The notes: generated by a model not told the origin, from the letters alone. A stretch of 64,000 nucleotides of DNA from Rhynchonema sp. JSB1_4 (GCA_030248065.1 JASAMV010002234.1:1-64000), one strand, 5' to 3'; shown: positions 13,125 to 24,585, counted from the first letter of the stretch. Program-made: numbers and translations.

Positions 13125-13243
13125 TTAGTAAGGCGTTGGCGGTGGATAGCGCAGAATGCGACAGTCGATCACCGACGCGTTCCCGGGGACGGGCACCAAC
13201 GCCACGTTGGCACACACGGTACGGTCGGCCAGACAGGTTTGGT
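13125..13243 (-). CDS. Secreted four-Cys family member 1, last exon only
   Basis: This is a terminal exon of the family described at 16882-17381 and 18352-19745. After the acceptor (TTTCAG at 13244-13249) it reads TCLADRTVCANV, then VIDCRILRYPPPTPY and stop. The spacing C-x6-C-x16-C matches the two paralogues, and the acceptor phase (2 nt completing a split codon) is the same. The protein stops exactly where the paralogues begin their low-complexity tails. I could not find the matching signal-peptide and second exons upstream, between 13250 and 16880. The gene may have long introns broken up by the transposons there, or it may be a decayed remnant. Confidence 0.6.
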
Positions 13244-13431
13244 CTGAAAGTATATGAAGGAGTTTCTCGATTTTTGAAAAATTGAAATTGTGGCTTATAA
13301 GACAAGGGTTATGTGCACATGTCCGGACGTCAATTGGTGTGTAAAACAAGTTCTTACAAACAACAATAAAACTTGTAAGTCACAGAATTCCCTAACTATG
13401 TACCAAAACGTACTTTTTTGGCAAATAGGTA

Positions 13432-13704
13432 TTGGTCGCACAATGACCATATAAGAATTCATCAAATGAATCCTGATTTTCACGTTCAGTCACTCTTAAC
13501 CACTGTGCTATTTGTGATTCTCACAAAACATTTTCATCTGAAAATAATCCAGCAGAGCACCCACGTTGCTGCGGGTCTGAAACATTTTGGTACTGCATGT
13601 TTTGTGTGTGATTGTGCAACGCAACGTCACTGCCCCGTCACTTTCCCTCTTTACGATTCAGGAAAAAAATTTGACCAATTCTTATAAAGTCATTGTGCGA
13701 CCAA
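13432..13704. mobile_element. TA-flanked MITE, copy 1
   Basis: The terminal inverted repeats begin TTGGTCGCACAATGAC and continue through TATAAGAATT. The target TA is duplicated at 13430-13431 and 13705-13706, as for Tc1/mariner-type elements. Length is 273 bp with no coding capacity. A second, highly similar copy is at 56252-56525. Confidence 0.9.
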
Positions 13705-13710
13705 TATGTA

Positions 13711-14037
13711 TGGTCCGTCCACCAGCTCATGGCACTTTGTGTTGCTGCTGGCCGACTTGTTCCCTTCCTCCACGTTCTAATGAAAGAGAAATTGAGTTTC
13801 CGAAAAAACATTTTTTTGCTCCTAAATTGCTGTTTTTATGAAATCGACGTGTTTTATAGATTTTAATTTAATTTAATTTTAAATTTGATCGAATTCAATC
13901 GTTTTCGACACATTTTATCATTTTTTTAGTTTTTTTGCAAAATCGCTCGCACTCAATTTCTCTTTCATTAGATCGTGGAGGAAGGGACCAAACCAGCCAG
14001 CAGCAACACAAAGTGCCATGAGCTGGTGGATGGACTA
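13711..14037. mobile_element. TA-flanked MITE with about 90-bp inverted ends
   Basis: The left arm begins TGGTCCGTCCACCAGCTCAT and the right end is its inverse with few changes. The arms match for about 90 bp, including GGCACTTTGTGTTGCTGCTGG and ATGAAAGAGAAATTGAG. The core is very AT-rich. TA dinucleotides flank it at 13709-13710 and 14038-14039. It abuts the previous MITE with only TATG and the shared TA context between. Confidence 0.75.
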
Positions 14038-14912
14038 TACACAAGTGACGAATCATTATGCGTCTAAAGACCAAGATTACCGGAAGATTATTACCGAGAT
14101 CACCAAAATTTTGGGTGTTTGGGAGCCAAAAAGTCGAAAATGTCCTGTTCTTAGATTTTCTAATTGAAAAGCAAAGTTGGCGGTTCTGAAAAAAAAACAA
14201 ACTTTTTTAAAAAACAAGGAATTTTTTAAACATCTCTGGTCTGGCACCTCGCCTATCTGTGAAAACAGGCCGAAACCAGCACAGCTCACTCACTGCTGTT
14301 ACATTATCCTTAACACGCAGAAACAACAAACTGGTATGGTGCCTGATCGTCCGTCATTTAAGAGGGCGGATCGTCCCATGCGCGAAGGGTGTCGAATTGT
14401 CCCCCTCTCACGGCTATACTGGGACGATACACGACACCCTTCCAAAAATGTCCATGGGACGAATTGTCGATCTTATAGGTTCTCAATAGCAAGGCTGTCA
14501 AATCGTCCCGGGACGATCCGTCGCACAATCAACTAACTTGTGCACCGTGATCTTACGCTGAAACCAGAGTTACGCAGGGACCTAAATTCTAAGCTACCCC
14601 ATTCATCGGAGCACTAAAAATCATGAACGTACAACACTCGACCGGCGTCACTTGTGGGTAGAGAATCCACTTCTCCTCTTGAATTTGCGCGCTGCCAGCA
14701 GACGCTGAAATGGTACTTACGCTAGTGGGATAATGTAAATGTTTAAAGCTGCTGGTCAACAACCCTTCGACCGCGCTTGATCTTGGGGTAGTGCATATAA
14801 ACAAAGTTTGGACATCGTGTTACTCGACCCTAATCTGTCGAGCCGATTGGATGCTTCCTGATGTTTCACGGCCACGTTGAAGTTTGCCCCTGGTAAAAAA
14901 ACCGAAAAAATT

Positions 14913-15653
14913 TGAAACGCTGCTGTGACACGAGTATGCTGTTTCAAAGTTTGATACTGGAGTGACAGCAACCTCCAACATTATGGAAAAAATCGCAATG
15001 CACAATAGCTATTGAAGCGCCCGCATTGTTGAATAAAAAATAAAAGGTTTCAGAAACCTGGTCATTTTTTTAGAATTTTGTACTCGTATAATTTTAAGCA
15101 TCTGTGGCAAATGAAATAAGTTGTCAATTACAAATAAAAATTCTCTAATTATCAAGTATCTGGTCTGTGCTTCCCAGTTTTCAAAACCATACACAGCTCA
15201 CACAATGTTTACCACAACATGCGCAAGGCAGCCTTTCCAATGCGCACACACACAAAGCTCGCCAGCTATGAAACATTGCTGTGTTGTCGCTGTGCCCGCT
15301 GGGTGTTGTCGTTGTGTGCGCTGTGAGAATGGCTGCCTTGCGCATGTTGTGGTAAACATTGTGTGAGCTGTGTAGGGTTTTGAAAACTGGGAAGCACAAA
15401 CAAGGGACTTGATGATTAGAGGATTTTTATTTGTAATTGACTACTTATTTCATTCACCACAGATGCTTAAAATTATACGAGCACAAAATTCTAACAAACG
15501 ATGACCAGGTTTCTGAAACCTTTCATTTTTTTATTCAACAATGCGGGCGTTTCAATAGCTATTGTGCATTGCGGTTTTTGCCGAAATGTTGGAGGTTGCT
15601 GTCACTCCAGTATCAAACTTTGAAACAGCCTATTCGTGTCACAGCAGCGTTTC
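14913..15653. mobile_element. Foldback element (long inverted repeat)
   Basis: The arm beginning TGAAACGCTGCTGTGACACG at about 14913 is repeated in inverse orientation ending at about 15653. The match runs about 320-340 bp per arm with scattered mismatches and small indels, to a centre near 15280. The arms share ATTGTGCATTGC, CCAGGTTTCTGAAACC and GCGCAAGGCAGCC (or inverses). No target duplication or transposase is visible. Confidence 0.8.
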
Positions 15654-16881
15654 AGTACATACCACAAATAAGCAGGGATAAAGCTGTGAAGATACAAGTC
15701 ATCTTGATAAGTGGTTCGAACGTTGTTGATACACAGTGTAAAAGTGGCTTTTAGCCCTGGCTTTTAGTATACTGTATGTGTCTAATTAATGTGTACCAAC
15801 GGTCCTCTGGACTCTTGCTGATAAAAAGGCAAATGTGAACCTGGGATAACGTACAAATGCGATTCCAATCCTAACCATAAGCTTGATTAGCCATATTGAA
15901 TAGAACTTTTGGGTATCCAAGCAACCCTTGTCAGTATTTTTTGGGGTGCGCTTTTATTATCAAATGCCCTTTGTCATGCATGCTCACATAAATAATCACA
16001 AATGGGCTAGAATAACTCCTGGTGGACATTGCGCACACACTTTATTATTATCAAGAACAAACCGGGGCCGCAATTCAGTACAGCGCCACACATCATGAAA
16101 GTGTGTAGAGCAAAGCGATCCCACAATGGGCCAAACCAACTATTCGCATCTGCCAACGTAGGCACAGGCAGAGGACAGATAACGTTCGACCAGTCGTTCA
16201 ATTTTTGTTTGGGCTGTGTTTTGTTTGTGATGATGTACCGAGTGCACTAATGTTGGTCTGCTTCGCCCTGCTTTCGCAGACAGACTGAGGCGCCAGGGCT
16301 CGTCAGTGCGAACGCCCCTGGCAAATTTGCCTCCAAAAAAGCCACCAGCAGACCTTATTGCTGGTCTGTAACATCACTGCGTGCAAACTCATAAATAGAG
16401 TTTCGTGCACTTACAGTAATGTTGAGGAACGTAAAGCTGTTCATCAGGTGCGGTGGAGCAACTTATTCGTACGCTGACCGAAATTGGCGTTGAACAACGG
16501 TCCGAGAACGAATTAACAATCTCTGACGTCATGCGCAGCGGAATACGGTACAGTGTGAGCAAAAAGGCAAGGAATAAATGCGGTGCAATGCGCATAGCCG
16601 ACGCTATTTTTGGATCAAACAAATATTAAGCTCCTATTCGCTCCCACCTTGCAATAAAGCAACAACCAACAAATCGACGGGCTTCCGATCTTGTAAAATT
16701 CATCAGCACAAGTCATATGAATGGAGATTAAACTGTACATTCCAGAAATGGTGCAGAACCCGAGCTGGAGCATTGTCTAAAGTTAAAATAAGAACAGAAA
16801 TATCGCAATGATTGCATAAACATACAGAGCCATGCATGCACGGACAAGTGTACCTACAGTACATCAACACTACAATACAAG

Positions 16882-17381
16882 TTAATGACTGCTTCCATCA
16901 TGGTTCGGGTACGTGTTGCTGTCGTGCGATGGAGAATGATTGCTCGGGTCATGACCGCCATCGGAATGCGGTTGGTACGATCCAGTGCTCGAGTAAGGCA
17001 TCGGCGGCGGATAACGCATGATTCGGCACTCACACTGCATTTGGGCAATGTTGGTGGGGATCAACGTCACGCCCGCACATCTCGCTCGATCGTTTAAACA
17101 GTTTGTGTCTGGAAACAGTGAGACTTGGTGAATAAAGGTTGTGAGGTACGCCTGGGGTAACCCATGACACTCATTGTCCATGATACTTACAGCATTCGAC
17201 TGGGCTCACGCCCTCGAACATTACGTACTTCTCCCTTTGAATTGCTGCCGCTTCACTTTTGACAAGTGCGATTAGAATAACTGAAAAAAAGAATACGGAT
17301 GACGAATTACGAGACTGACAGGAAACTTCCAGAATACAAACCTCCAATTAGAGTCGACAGCATACTTGACGATTCAGCCAT
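16882..17381 (-). CDS. Secreted four-Cys family member 2, His/Ser/Asn-rich tail
   Basis: A small predicted secreted protein of unknown function. Minus-strand exons are 17381-17342, 17280-17191 and 17108-16882, with phases 1 and 1, giving 118 residues. A signal peptide (MLSTLIGVILIALVKSEAAA region, residues 7-26) precedes KYVMFEGVSPVEC, TNCLNDRARCAGV, TLIPTN, ECRIMRYPPPMPY and a tail rich in Ser, His, Asn, Asp and Gly ending DGSSH. Cysteines follow C-x3-C-x6-C-x16-C, plus one extra Cys in the last spacer. Exon 2 is 90 nt in both this gene and member 3, and all splice phases agree, so they are tandem duplicates. I do not recognise the family. The start is chosen because the same short first exon (ending STLIG or LTLIG) occurs in both. 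Confidence 0.82.
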
Positions 17382-18351
17382 TTTGGAACAATGCAATTCT
17401 TGATACGTAATTTAGTTTAAGTCAAAATTGTCCCAACTTATGAAGGTATAGGTAACTGCAGCACACACGAGGCTTCGACTAAATGCTGCCAATGGATGTG
17501 CGCGATGTGCTTTTGTGTTGGATTAGTGCCATGCCAACTCAATATTACTGCATGAGGCGAAGGCGAAGTTTGCTTGGATTTGGTATCCAAAACAGGACAT
17601 GTTTGGTTCTCTTGAATCGTGGTTAAAGCGCTTAGCGTGGTGCGGGTTCGGTGTGTTAGTACACCATGTGCACAGCGGCACCTTGTAGGCCCTGTATACG
17701 TGGCATTTGACTTGGCCGCTAACCAGCAGAGAGCGAAATATCGCCCGTGCTCTCTGACACCAATCTTGCTACAAAATTTCGCTCTCCGCTGACGGAGTCA
17801 TCACTTATCTCAGTCGCCCAGTGTGGTGTGGCGAACGATGAAGCCGTGTATTGCGCAGACAAAAGGGATGAGGTTTTTGTTCGAATGAAAGATAGCCTTT
17901 CCATGTTGCTCATGTCCGACATTTAGCATCAAATGATTGCCATTAGTGTTGACAGCTTTTGATGCCGTTGCTCAACGTATGAAGGGATTTTAAAGGTAAT
18001 GGTGGACGGAACGAATGCTGTCTACTTTATGAAACACTTCTGTCCCGCAACTTCGCGCTATAAAGTGCTTGTTTTACTACACAAATAATGAGCCTTGATG
18101 CATAGTGCAGATAAGCTTTACTACCACGACAAATTTTTATGAACTGATCTTTCTTACAATTGTCAGAAAAGCTACCAATACTCTCACATAAAAAATCTCA
18201 TGGACAAACCTCGACCAAATCAGGACTCTGATGCCAGCAAAAGGCTGGCGCGAAATGTACAATTTGGGCAAACATAGTGATTCCGTTGAGCATAAATTCC
18301 AAATAATTTGCTGGAGTATGAACGCCTGAATACCACATCAATAAGCTTTTT
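17382..18351. other. Spacer between four-Cys genes 2 and 3
   Basis: No gene seen. It should contain the promoter of member 2 and the 3' end of member 3. A 16-bp imperfect inverted repeat (CAGCAGAGAGCGAAAT and its inverse) lies at 17724-17791. Confidence 0.5.
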
Positions 18352-19745
18352 TCACTGAGCTGCAGAAGTTGTGCTTCCAGTAGGCGGCGGAGGGCTGCTT
18401 CCAGTTGGTGGTGGAGGGCTACTTCCAGTTGGGGGTGGAGGGCTACTTCCAGTTGGGGGTGGAGGGCTACTTCCAGTTGGGGGCGGAGGGCTACTTCCAG
18501 TTGGGGGCGGAGGGCTACTGCCGGTATACGGTGGAGGGCTACTTCCGGTTGGGGGTGGAGGGCTACTTCCGGTTGGGGGTGGAGGGCTACTTCCAGTTGG
18601 CGGTGGAGGGCTACTTCCAGTTGGTGGTGGAGGGCTACTTCCAGTTGGGGGTGGAGGACTACTTCCGGTAGGGGGTGGAGGGCTACTGCCGGTATAGGGT
18701 GGAGGGCTACTTCCAGTTGGTGGTGGAGGGCTACTTCCAGTTGGGGGTGGAGGACTACTGCCGGTATAGGGTGGAGGGAAGGGAGGCGGAGGGCTACTTC
18801 CAGTGGGGGGTGGAGGACTACTTCCGGTAGGGGGTGGAGGGCTACTGCCGGTATAGGGTGGAGGGCTACTTCCAGTTGGTGGTGGAGGGCTACTTCCAGT
18901 TGGGGGTGGAGGACTACTTCCGGTAGGGGGTGGAGGGCTACTTCCAGTAGGAGGTGGAGGGCTACTGCCGGTATAGGGTGGAGGGCTACTTCCAGTTGGG
19001 GGTGGAGGGCTGCTTCCAGTTGGGGGTGGAGGACTACTGCTGGTGTAAGGCGGAGGGCTACTTCCAGTGGGGGGTGGAGGACTACTTCCGGTAGGGGGTG
19101 GAGGGCTACTGCCGGTATAGGGTGGAGGGCTACTTCCAGTTGGTGGTGGAGGGCTACTTCCAGTTGGGGGTGGAGGACTACTGCCGGTATAGGGTGGAGG
19201 GCTACTTCCAGTAGGAGGTGGAGGGCTACTGCCGGTGTAGGGCGGCGGGCTACTTCCAGTAGGGGGTGGAGGACTACTTCCAGTAGGGGGTGGAGGAGGG
19301 CTACTGCCGGTAGGGGGTGGATAGGCTCCAGTGCTTGTGTAGGGCATTGGCGGCTTGTGACGCACGATTCTACACTCAAACTCCATCGCGGCAACATTGG
19401 TCGGAATCAATGTCACGCCCGAACATATCTGCGGATCGTTCAAACAGTTCGTGTCTGGAAAGACAAGCGTTTGAAAACATTTGTATTGCGCCCTGGATAA
19501 AAACAAACGAACTGATTCGTGGAAGAGAATCCCGGAGCCTTCTGGACTCAAACTAACAGCATGCAACCGGACTCAAGTTGTCGTACATGATGTATTTTTC
19601 CATTTGCACTCCTCCGCCCTGCGCCTTCGTAAGTGCGGTCAAGCACGCTGAAAAGAGGCATTGAGGTTAAGAACAGAAAAGCAAGTGAATAGTCATAAGA
19701 ATACCAACCTCCAATTAGAGTCAGCAGCATCATTTCGATGGACAT
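18352..19745 (-). CDS. Secreted four-Cys family member 3 with about 39 Pro-rich octapeptides
   Basis: Minus-strand exons are 19745-19709, 19647-19558 and 19454-18352 (phases 1 and 1), giving 409 residues. A signal peptide (MMLLTLIGACLTALTKAQG) precedes KYIMYDNLSPVAC, TNCLNDPQICSGV, TLIPTN and ECRIVRHKPPMPY. This is the same C-x3-C-x6-C-x16-C core as member 2. From about residue 87 nearly everything is the 8-residue unit SSPPPPTG, with a PPPYTG variant at about every third or fourth unit, ending TTSAAQ. The Ser/Thr in the units could carry O-glycans and the Tyr could cross-link, as in some structural matrix proteins; both are inferences from composition. The rest of the protein gives no enzymatic motif. 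Function and tissue are unknown. Confidence 0.85.
18370..19330. repeat. 24-bp coding minisatellite
   Basis: About 39 tandem copies of a 24-bp unit encode SSPPPPTG on the minus strand. On the plus strand the unit reads GGCTACTTCCAGTTGGGGGT and variants. Copies differ at a few third positions and by the CCGGTATA variant that gives PPPY. Higher-order blocks of the same variant order recur, pointing to unequal exchange. One unit near 18780 is shortened. Confidence 0.95.
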
Positions 19746-22700
19746 ACCTATATACAGCGCTCCTTGCAATAGTAAGCTCTATATCAAACTCAAACTAATG
19801 TTGACTGATGTACAATAAATTATGGTTTCGACCACATTGGATCAGTGGATGAATGTGCGATGGTCTGTATTGAATTAGTGCCATGCCAACCCAGCGTTTT
19901 AGCATAAGGCGATGTCAGTGTTTGCTTCGATTCGGTAACCACAACATGACATTGGATCAGTGCTTTGTCTTATTGTCATTAGGGTGGTGGTTTTGGTGCT
20001 GGTATCGTCAGGCAGTGAGGCCACACAGTACACAGCACTCAGTGCAGGGGTTTGATTCTCGTTGGGGCATGCCAACAGATAGGCTGATGCCTCGCATTGA
20101 AAAAAAATTTGGATGCACTCAGCACTGTCCTTGGCATCAGCGTTGGCCAACTGCCTTGGCGAAGAATAAGTGCCCTGGAATTCGGTAGTGACTCCAGACA
20201 ACCGTCCCCTTATACCGATTTATCGGTGCAAATGCGTGCGAAGGTCACATGGAAGTGGATATCGTTCTGATATTAATAAACAAATTGATACCGTTTCATG
20301 CATAATAAATGTACAAATTGTAACCCCTCATGATCTGTATGCTTGAAGGCATTTCGAAATGAATGCTCCAATTCTGAACGACGACTTGTCTCTCCTTGTT
20401 GCATCAAACTTACGATGTATTTGGTACTGTCAGCTTCCTTTTGCCTTCCTTCCTTTCTATTTGCCCTCATTCATTTCACATCAGCTTCATGAAAAGCACC
20501 GATTATCACAAATCATTCCAACGCTATCGCAAACATCGATCTTGTGCACACTCGTACAGCACGAAGGGATCGGGACGCAATTCGTGAGTTATGACTGCCG
20601 TGTGCCGTCCTCAGCCGGTGTCGGAACAAATCACTCTCATTCAAAACAACAAGCTCGCCGACCAAAAACAATAACGCTCGTTGTGTGCTGTTGTCTATGT
20701 GCATACATGTGGTTTTGTTGTAACGCAACACACAAACCGAAAGCAGCCCAGCCCAGCATAACATCAAGTATGGGCGTACCGCAGTAGCAGGCATACGTAA
20801 TTCAGCAGTTGTTGTTTTGTTCGCCATCGCCCGCAGCAGAGAGTGTCCTTTGCCGGTGTTATTTAGCGGTACCTAACCTAAACAACTGAGCACACGTAAT
20901 TCAGAAAATCCTTGAAACATTACACACACGTGCGCGCCTTGAGAGAGCTGTCTTGTGTTGCGTGCTTCCGTTCATTTTTGTTCGTTGTATTGCTGCAGCA
21001 GTGGTTGGTGGCAGTGTAGAGTGTGCTGTGCCAAATGTAGTACGTACAATACATATGTTTAAGTCGTGTATGTGTCGCGCATGCCAAATAAAAATATGGT
21101 CGTTTTCGCCTGCTGTGCTGTGTGTGTTATGAAACTGACTGGCAACAAACGGCCGCGTCCACCCATCAAGATCAGACCTCGTGTATATGGTTTGCATACG
21201 AAAACGTTCCCCAGACGGAGCCAGCCAGAAGCAGCGGCCAACCATCCATAATCAGTATGCGCCTCAACCGGCCGCGCCTTCTGCCAGCTTCTCACACTTT
21301 ATATCAGTGGATATTTTCATCCGATAAACTGATTGTACTCTGGTGTACGTGCATGTGTAGTACTGCACCCTCACTCCAGCCCAGAGTGTGTCCAAACTAT
21401 GGATAGTCTGGCGGCTTTATTTTGCGTTTGGTGATTATCACCAACGTTTCTGACTCTTTACACTTGAGATTCCAAGCCAAGTCAGGCATTCAAGCGCAAC
21501 ACGGGCATACAAAGAGCAAATATTTTTAAGAATTCCTTTCATTCTGATCTTTGCTGTTCCCGCGTTGCTGACGCGCGGTTTTGTGCAAATTGATTTCCAG
21601 CAGCAGGCAGTTGTAATCAATTTGATCGCTTGATTCGATATCAAATCAAACAGTATAATTTGACTTCGTTGTTTATTACAATGCGTTCTTATGTACCGCG
21701 CAGAATCGTATGATGACCGGCAGATATGCATGTCTGATGCGCACATCACCTTCTTAATGACCTGAACTAAGCGCAACATGCAACAACTTGAGCGTTATGC
21801 ATAAAATTCTATTATTGATCTCGGATAATTCCCCAACCAATGACCGATTCTCAATGCATATTTCTCATCTCATTATGTCCCTGGTAGTTCAAGCACGTTT
21901 GCTCTGCTTGCACCCATGTGGTGCTTGACCCGCTGTGTAACCTGGCCTGCCTTTTTTGTCGTCGTTGGCAAACAATGCGTACCACTCAGTAGTCGAACGG
22001 GCACTACGGCATAACCAGTCAGTCAGCACCAACAGCTAATACAATTGCTCCTGCTCATGTTTTATATGCGCAAACGAGCTTGCCCCAATTTTGAGCTTCA
22101 TGTTAGGCATGGAGGCAGGAGCTCCTTCAAAGCCAGCCACACGTGTACTCGGTGGCCGCATGTGTATTTTTATTCTCTGTTCGTTTAGCTATGTAAGGTT
22201 GTGCGCAGCCATGCTTGTTGTGGACAGCACGTAATAAGATGCAGTGGTTTTCATGTGCCGTGCAAGCCAGCTACGCGCCACGAGTTTTTTTTAATGCTGC
22301 TGCCACGTTCGATTTACTCTATCCTTATATTTAGTTTCATGTCTGCCCGCCAGCACAAAACCAAGAGTATTTGGCACGCTAGGAATGTCGATTTTTGCGT
22401 GACGGTGTTTTTGGGCGGCAACTCGCGGCTGCATGCATAGATTATAGATGCCTTTTTTAATGCAGTTACCCCAGGTCGTGTACTCGCAGTGGCAGCGGAC
22501 ATGACTCACCAGAGAGCGGATGCTATTCATGGACTTGACTTTCATTCCATTATAGAACGGCATTGTGGTATTTCGCAATCTCATAACCACACCAGAGCAT
22601 ATGGTTTCGTGTTTGCAATTTCCACAAATGACTGATGCGAAAGCTCTTTGTTGCATTGCACGGCAGTTCAATCAGCGCAGAATATGTGAGATTGAAAAAT

Positions 22701-23314
22701 ATGATAGAGCGTACAATCAGATACACGCGCTGCAATCGCGCGTGTGTGGTGTTTCAGTGCTTCCCCACACAACAAAGAACAAAAAACCCCCCGGGGGGGC
22801 GCCCCCCCCCCGCCGAGTGGCCTCATCGCACACCCACATGTTCAAGGCTCTGTACATATGTCAACAAAGAATTTTGTTTTCGAATAATAGCATCCTGAAA
22901 CTCGCAATTTTGTCCTTTCAAACTGACAGGTGTTTGGGCCAACTGTCGTTGACAGCGTGAAACTTGATTCGATTACACAACATTGTGGTGACTGCAACAC
23001 GACACAAATCCCTGTTGCTTCAGAGGTCCAGCCTTTTTTGTCAATAATCAGAACTTTCTTTTCACACGAGTAGAATCTGCAGCAAGGTAACAGGTTTCAC
23101 ATACATAACGTGCCAAGTTCTTGTCCATACTTATTGCCAAGTTATCTACATCAGAACTTTGGCAACTGTAAGCCTTGTCTCAATATTGCAGATTATTAGC
23201 GAACTCCATACAATCGATTGAGCGCCTTGTTGAAGAAATGATGTGATGAAGAAATGATGTGAATTTGATTCGATATACCAACATTAATCAACTTCCAGTG
23301 CTCACAATTTAAAA
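19746..23314. other. Intergenic region, about 3.6 kb, no gene seen
   Basis: It separates the four-Cys genes (transcribed leftwards) from MOB3 (transcribed rightwards), so promoters for both lie here. Reading frames are short and unconnected. A block of C and G runs at about 22786-22812 is the only striking local composition. Confidence 0.55.
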
Positions 23315-24585
23315 ATGGCGTCCAATTTCTTCGAGTTCCTGCACGTCAACAAAACCAAGGTGAGCAACATCGTGTCAACATAAAACACAGTTTTTTCAAT
23401 CATTTTCAAATACCATCAATTGACTCTTTTTTAATTTGCAGACATTTCGTCCGAAAAAGCGCTTTCCGCAGGGCACAATGCGCTATAATCTGCACAAACA
23501 GGCCAACGCGAGTCTGCACGCCGGTGTCGATATCAGACAATCGGTGAAACTGCCACCGAATGAGGTCTACGAGGACTGGCTGGCTGTACACGGTTGGTCA
23601 AAGTGTGGCATCAATTCATTACAATAGGGCTTGCAACAAGAGAATATCAACGGTATGGATTTCAGTGGTGGACTTTTTCAACCGAATCAACCTCATCTAC
23701 GGCATCGTGTCCGACAATTGCACGCAAGTGACCTGTCCGACAATGTCCGGTGGCACAAAGTGAGTTCGGCTTTGTGAAGTTCAATTTAAAATTCACAACA
23801 GATCCACAGCGAACAGTTAAAAAATTCAAATTAGAAACACGAACAATTATGCTAAAAATCCAGGTACGAGTATCTTTGGCAAGATGGTGATCGATTCAAG
23901 AAACCGACCAAATTGCCGGCATCCGATTACGTGGCACTGCTCATGGACTGGATCGAGACCCGCATCAATGACGAGCATTTCTTCCCGGTCGACGTCAGTA
24001 AGTGAAATTGAAAACCAGAAATGTTCTTTGATGGAGAGAACACACTCATTGTGCTCTGTTTACCACTAGAACGTTTCATTTTAGACGTCCCATTCCCGAA
24101 ATCGTTTGTGCCATTGTGTCGCAAGATCGTCACTAGATTGTTCCGAGTCTTTGTGCACGTGTACATACACCACTTTGAAACACTCGTACACCTCGGAGCG
24201 GTCAGTTCTTTTTGCTAATGTGTTTGTGTCTGTAAATGAAAATTATTTTTTGAACTATCCCAATCAATCTCCATGATTGCAGGAGCCCCACGTCAACACC
24301 TGCTACAAGCATTTCTATTTCTTCATAACCGAGTTCAGTCTGATTGATCAGAAGGAGCTTCAGCCTTTGGTAAGAATCAGTGAACTTTAATACCAGATGT
24401 AATTACATATGTACATAGAATGCTTTTTGGAGAATATTACTAACAGCTATACCTATTGAATCGTAAATAGCCTCTGTATTTTGTTTCAGAAAGACATGAC
24501 CGAACAACTGATCACCCAACCTTCACAATCGCAGTCAATCAGCAACGGTCACAGTCGATTCGATAGCCGTCTGCATCGCAGATAG
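23315..24585 (+). CDS. MOB3: MOB kinase activator 3-like
   Basis: A MOB-family adaptor that binds NDR/LATS or MST-type kinases in Hippo-like signalling, in cytosol or at the cell cortex. Exons: 23315-23359, 23442-23592, 23666-23759, 23864-23997, 24085-24200, 24283-24369 and 24490-24585. All phases agree; 240 residues. Conserved blocks: [97 protein letters not shown] and ELQPLKDMTEQL. The zinc ligands are visible as C-x4-C (CTQVTC) and H-x4-H (HVYIHH). FRPKK at the start and [15 protein letters not shown] favour the MOB3 branch over MOB1, MOB2 or MOB4. The C-terminus extends about 20 residues beyond vertebrate MOB3 with a Ser/Gln/Arg-rich tail. The start gives a short [15 protein letters not shown] leader. 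Confidence 0.95.

Larger units (their letters stand above)
13244..16881. other. Repeat-rich intergenic stretch, no gene confirmed
   Basis: It contains the two TA-flanked MITEs, the foldback element, and at about 14365-14475 an imperfect palindrome built on GATCGTCCCATG/CATGGGACGA and GAAGGGTGTCG/CGACACCCTTC. The remainder, 15.7-16.9 kb, has no frame that I can connect to a gene. Confidence 0.6.

Noticed and set aside
14589..15754. Several 60-100 residue frames with shared peptides (e.g. LQYQTLKQ)
   Set aside because: They are the two arms of the foldback element read in different frames.
18370..19330. CRISPR-like or satellite array
   Set aside because: The units are contiguous 24-mers without spacers and lie in a coding frame with a signal peptide and a conserved core.
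23436..24218. Separate short frames across the MOB3 locus
   Set aside because: They are single exons of MOB3 read into introns; the spliced model joins them in phase.
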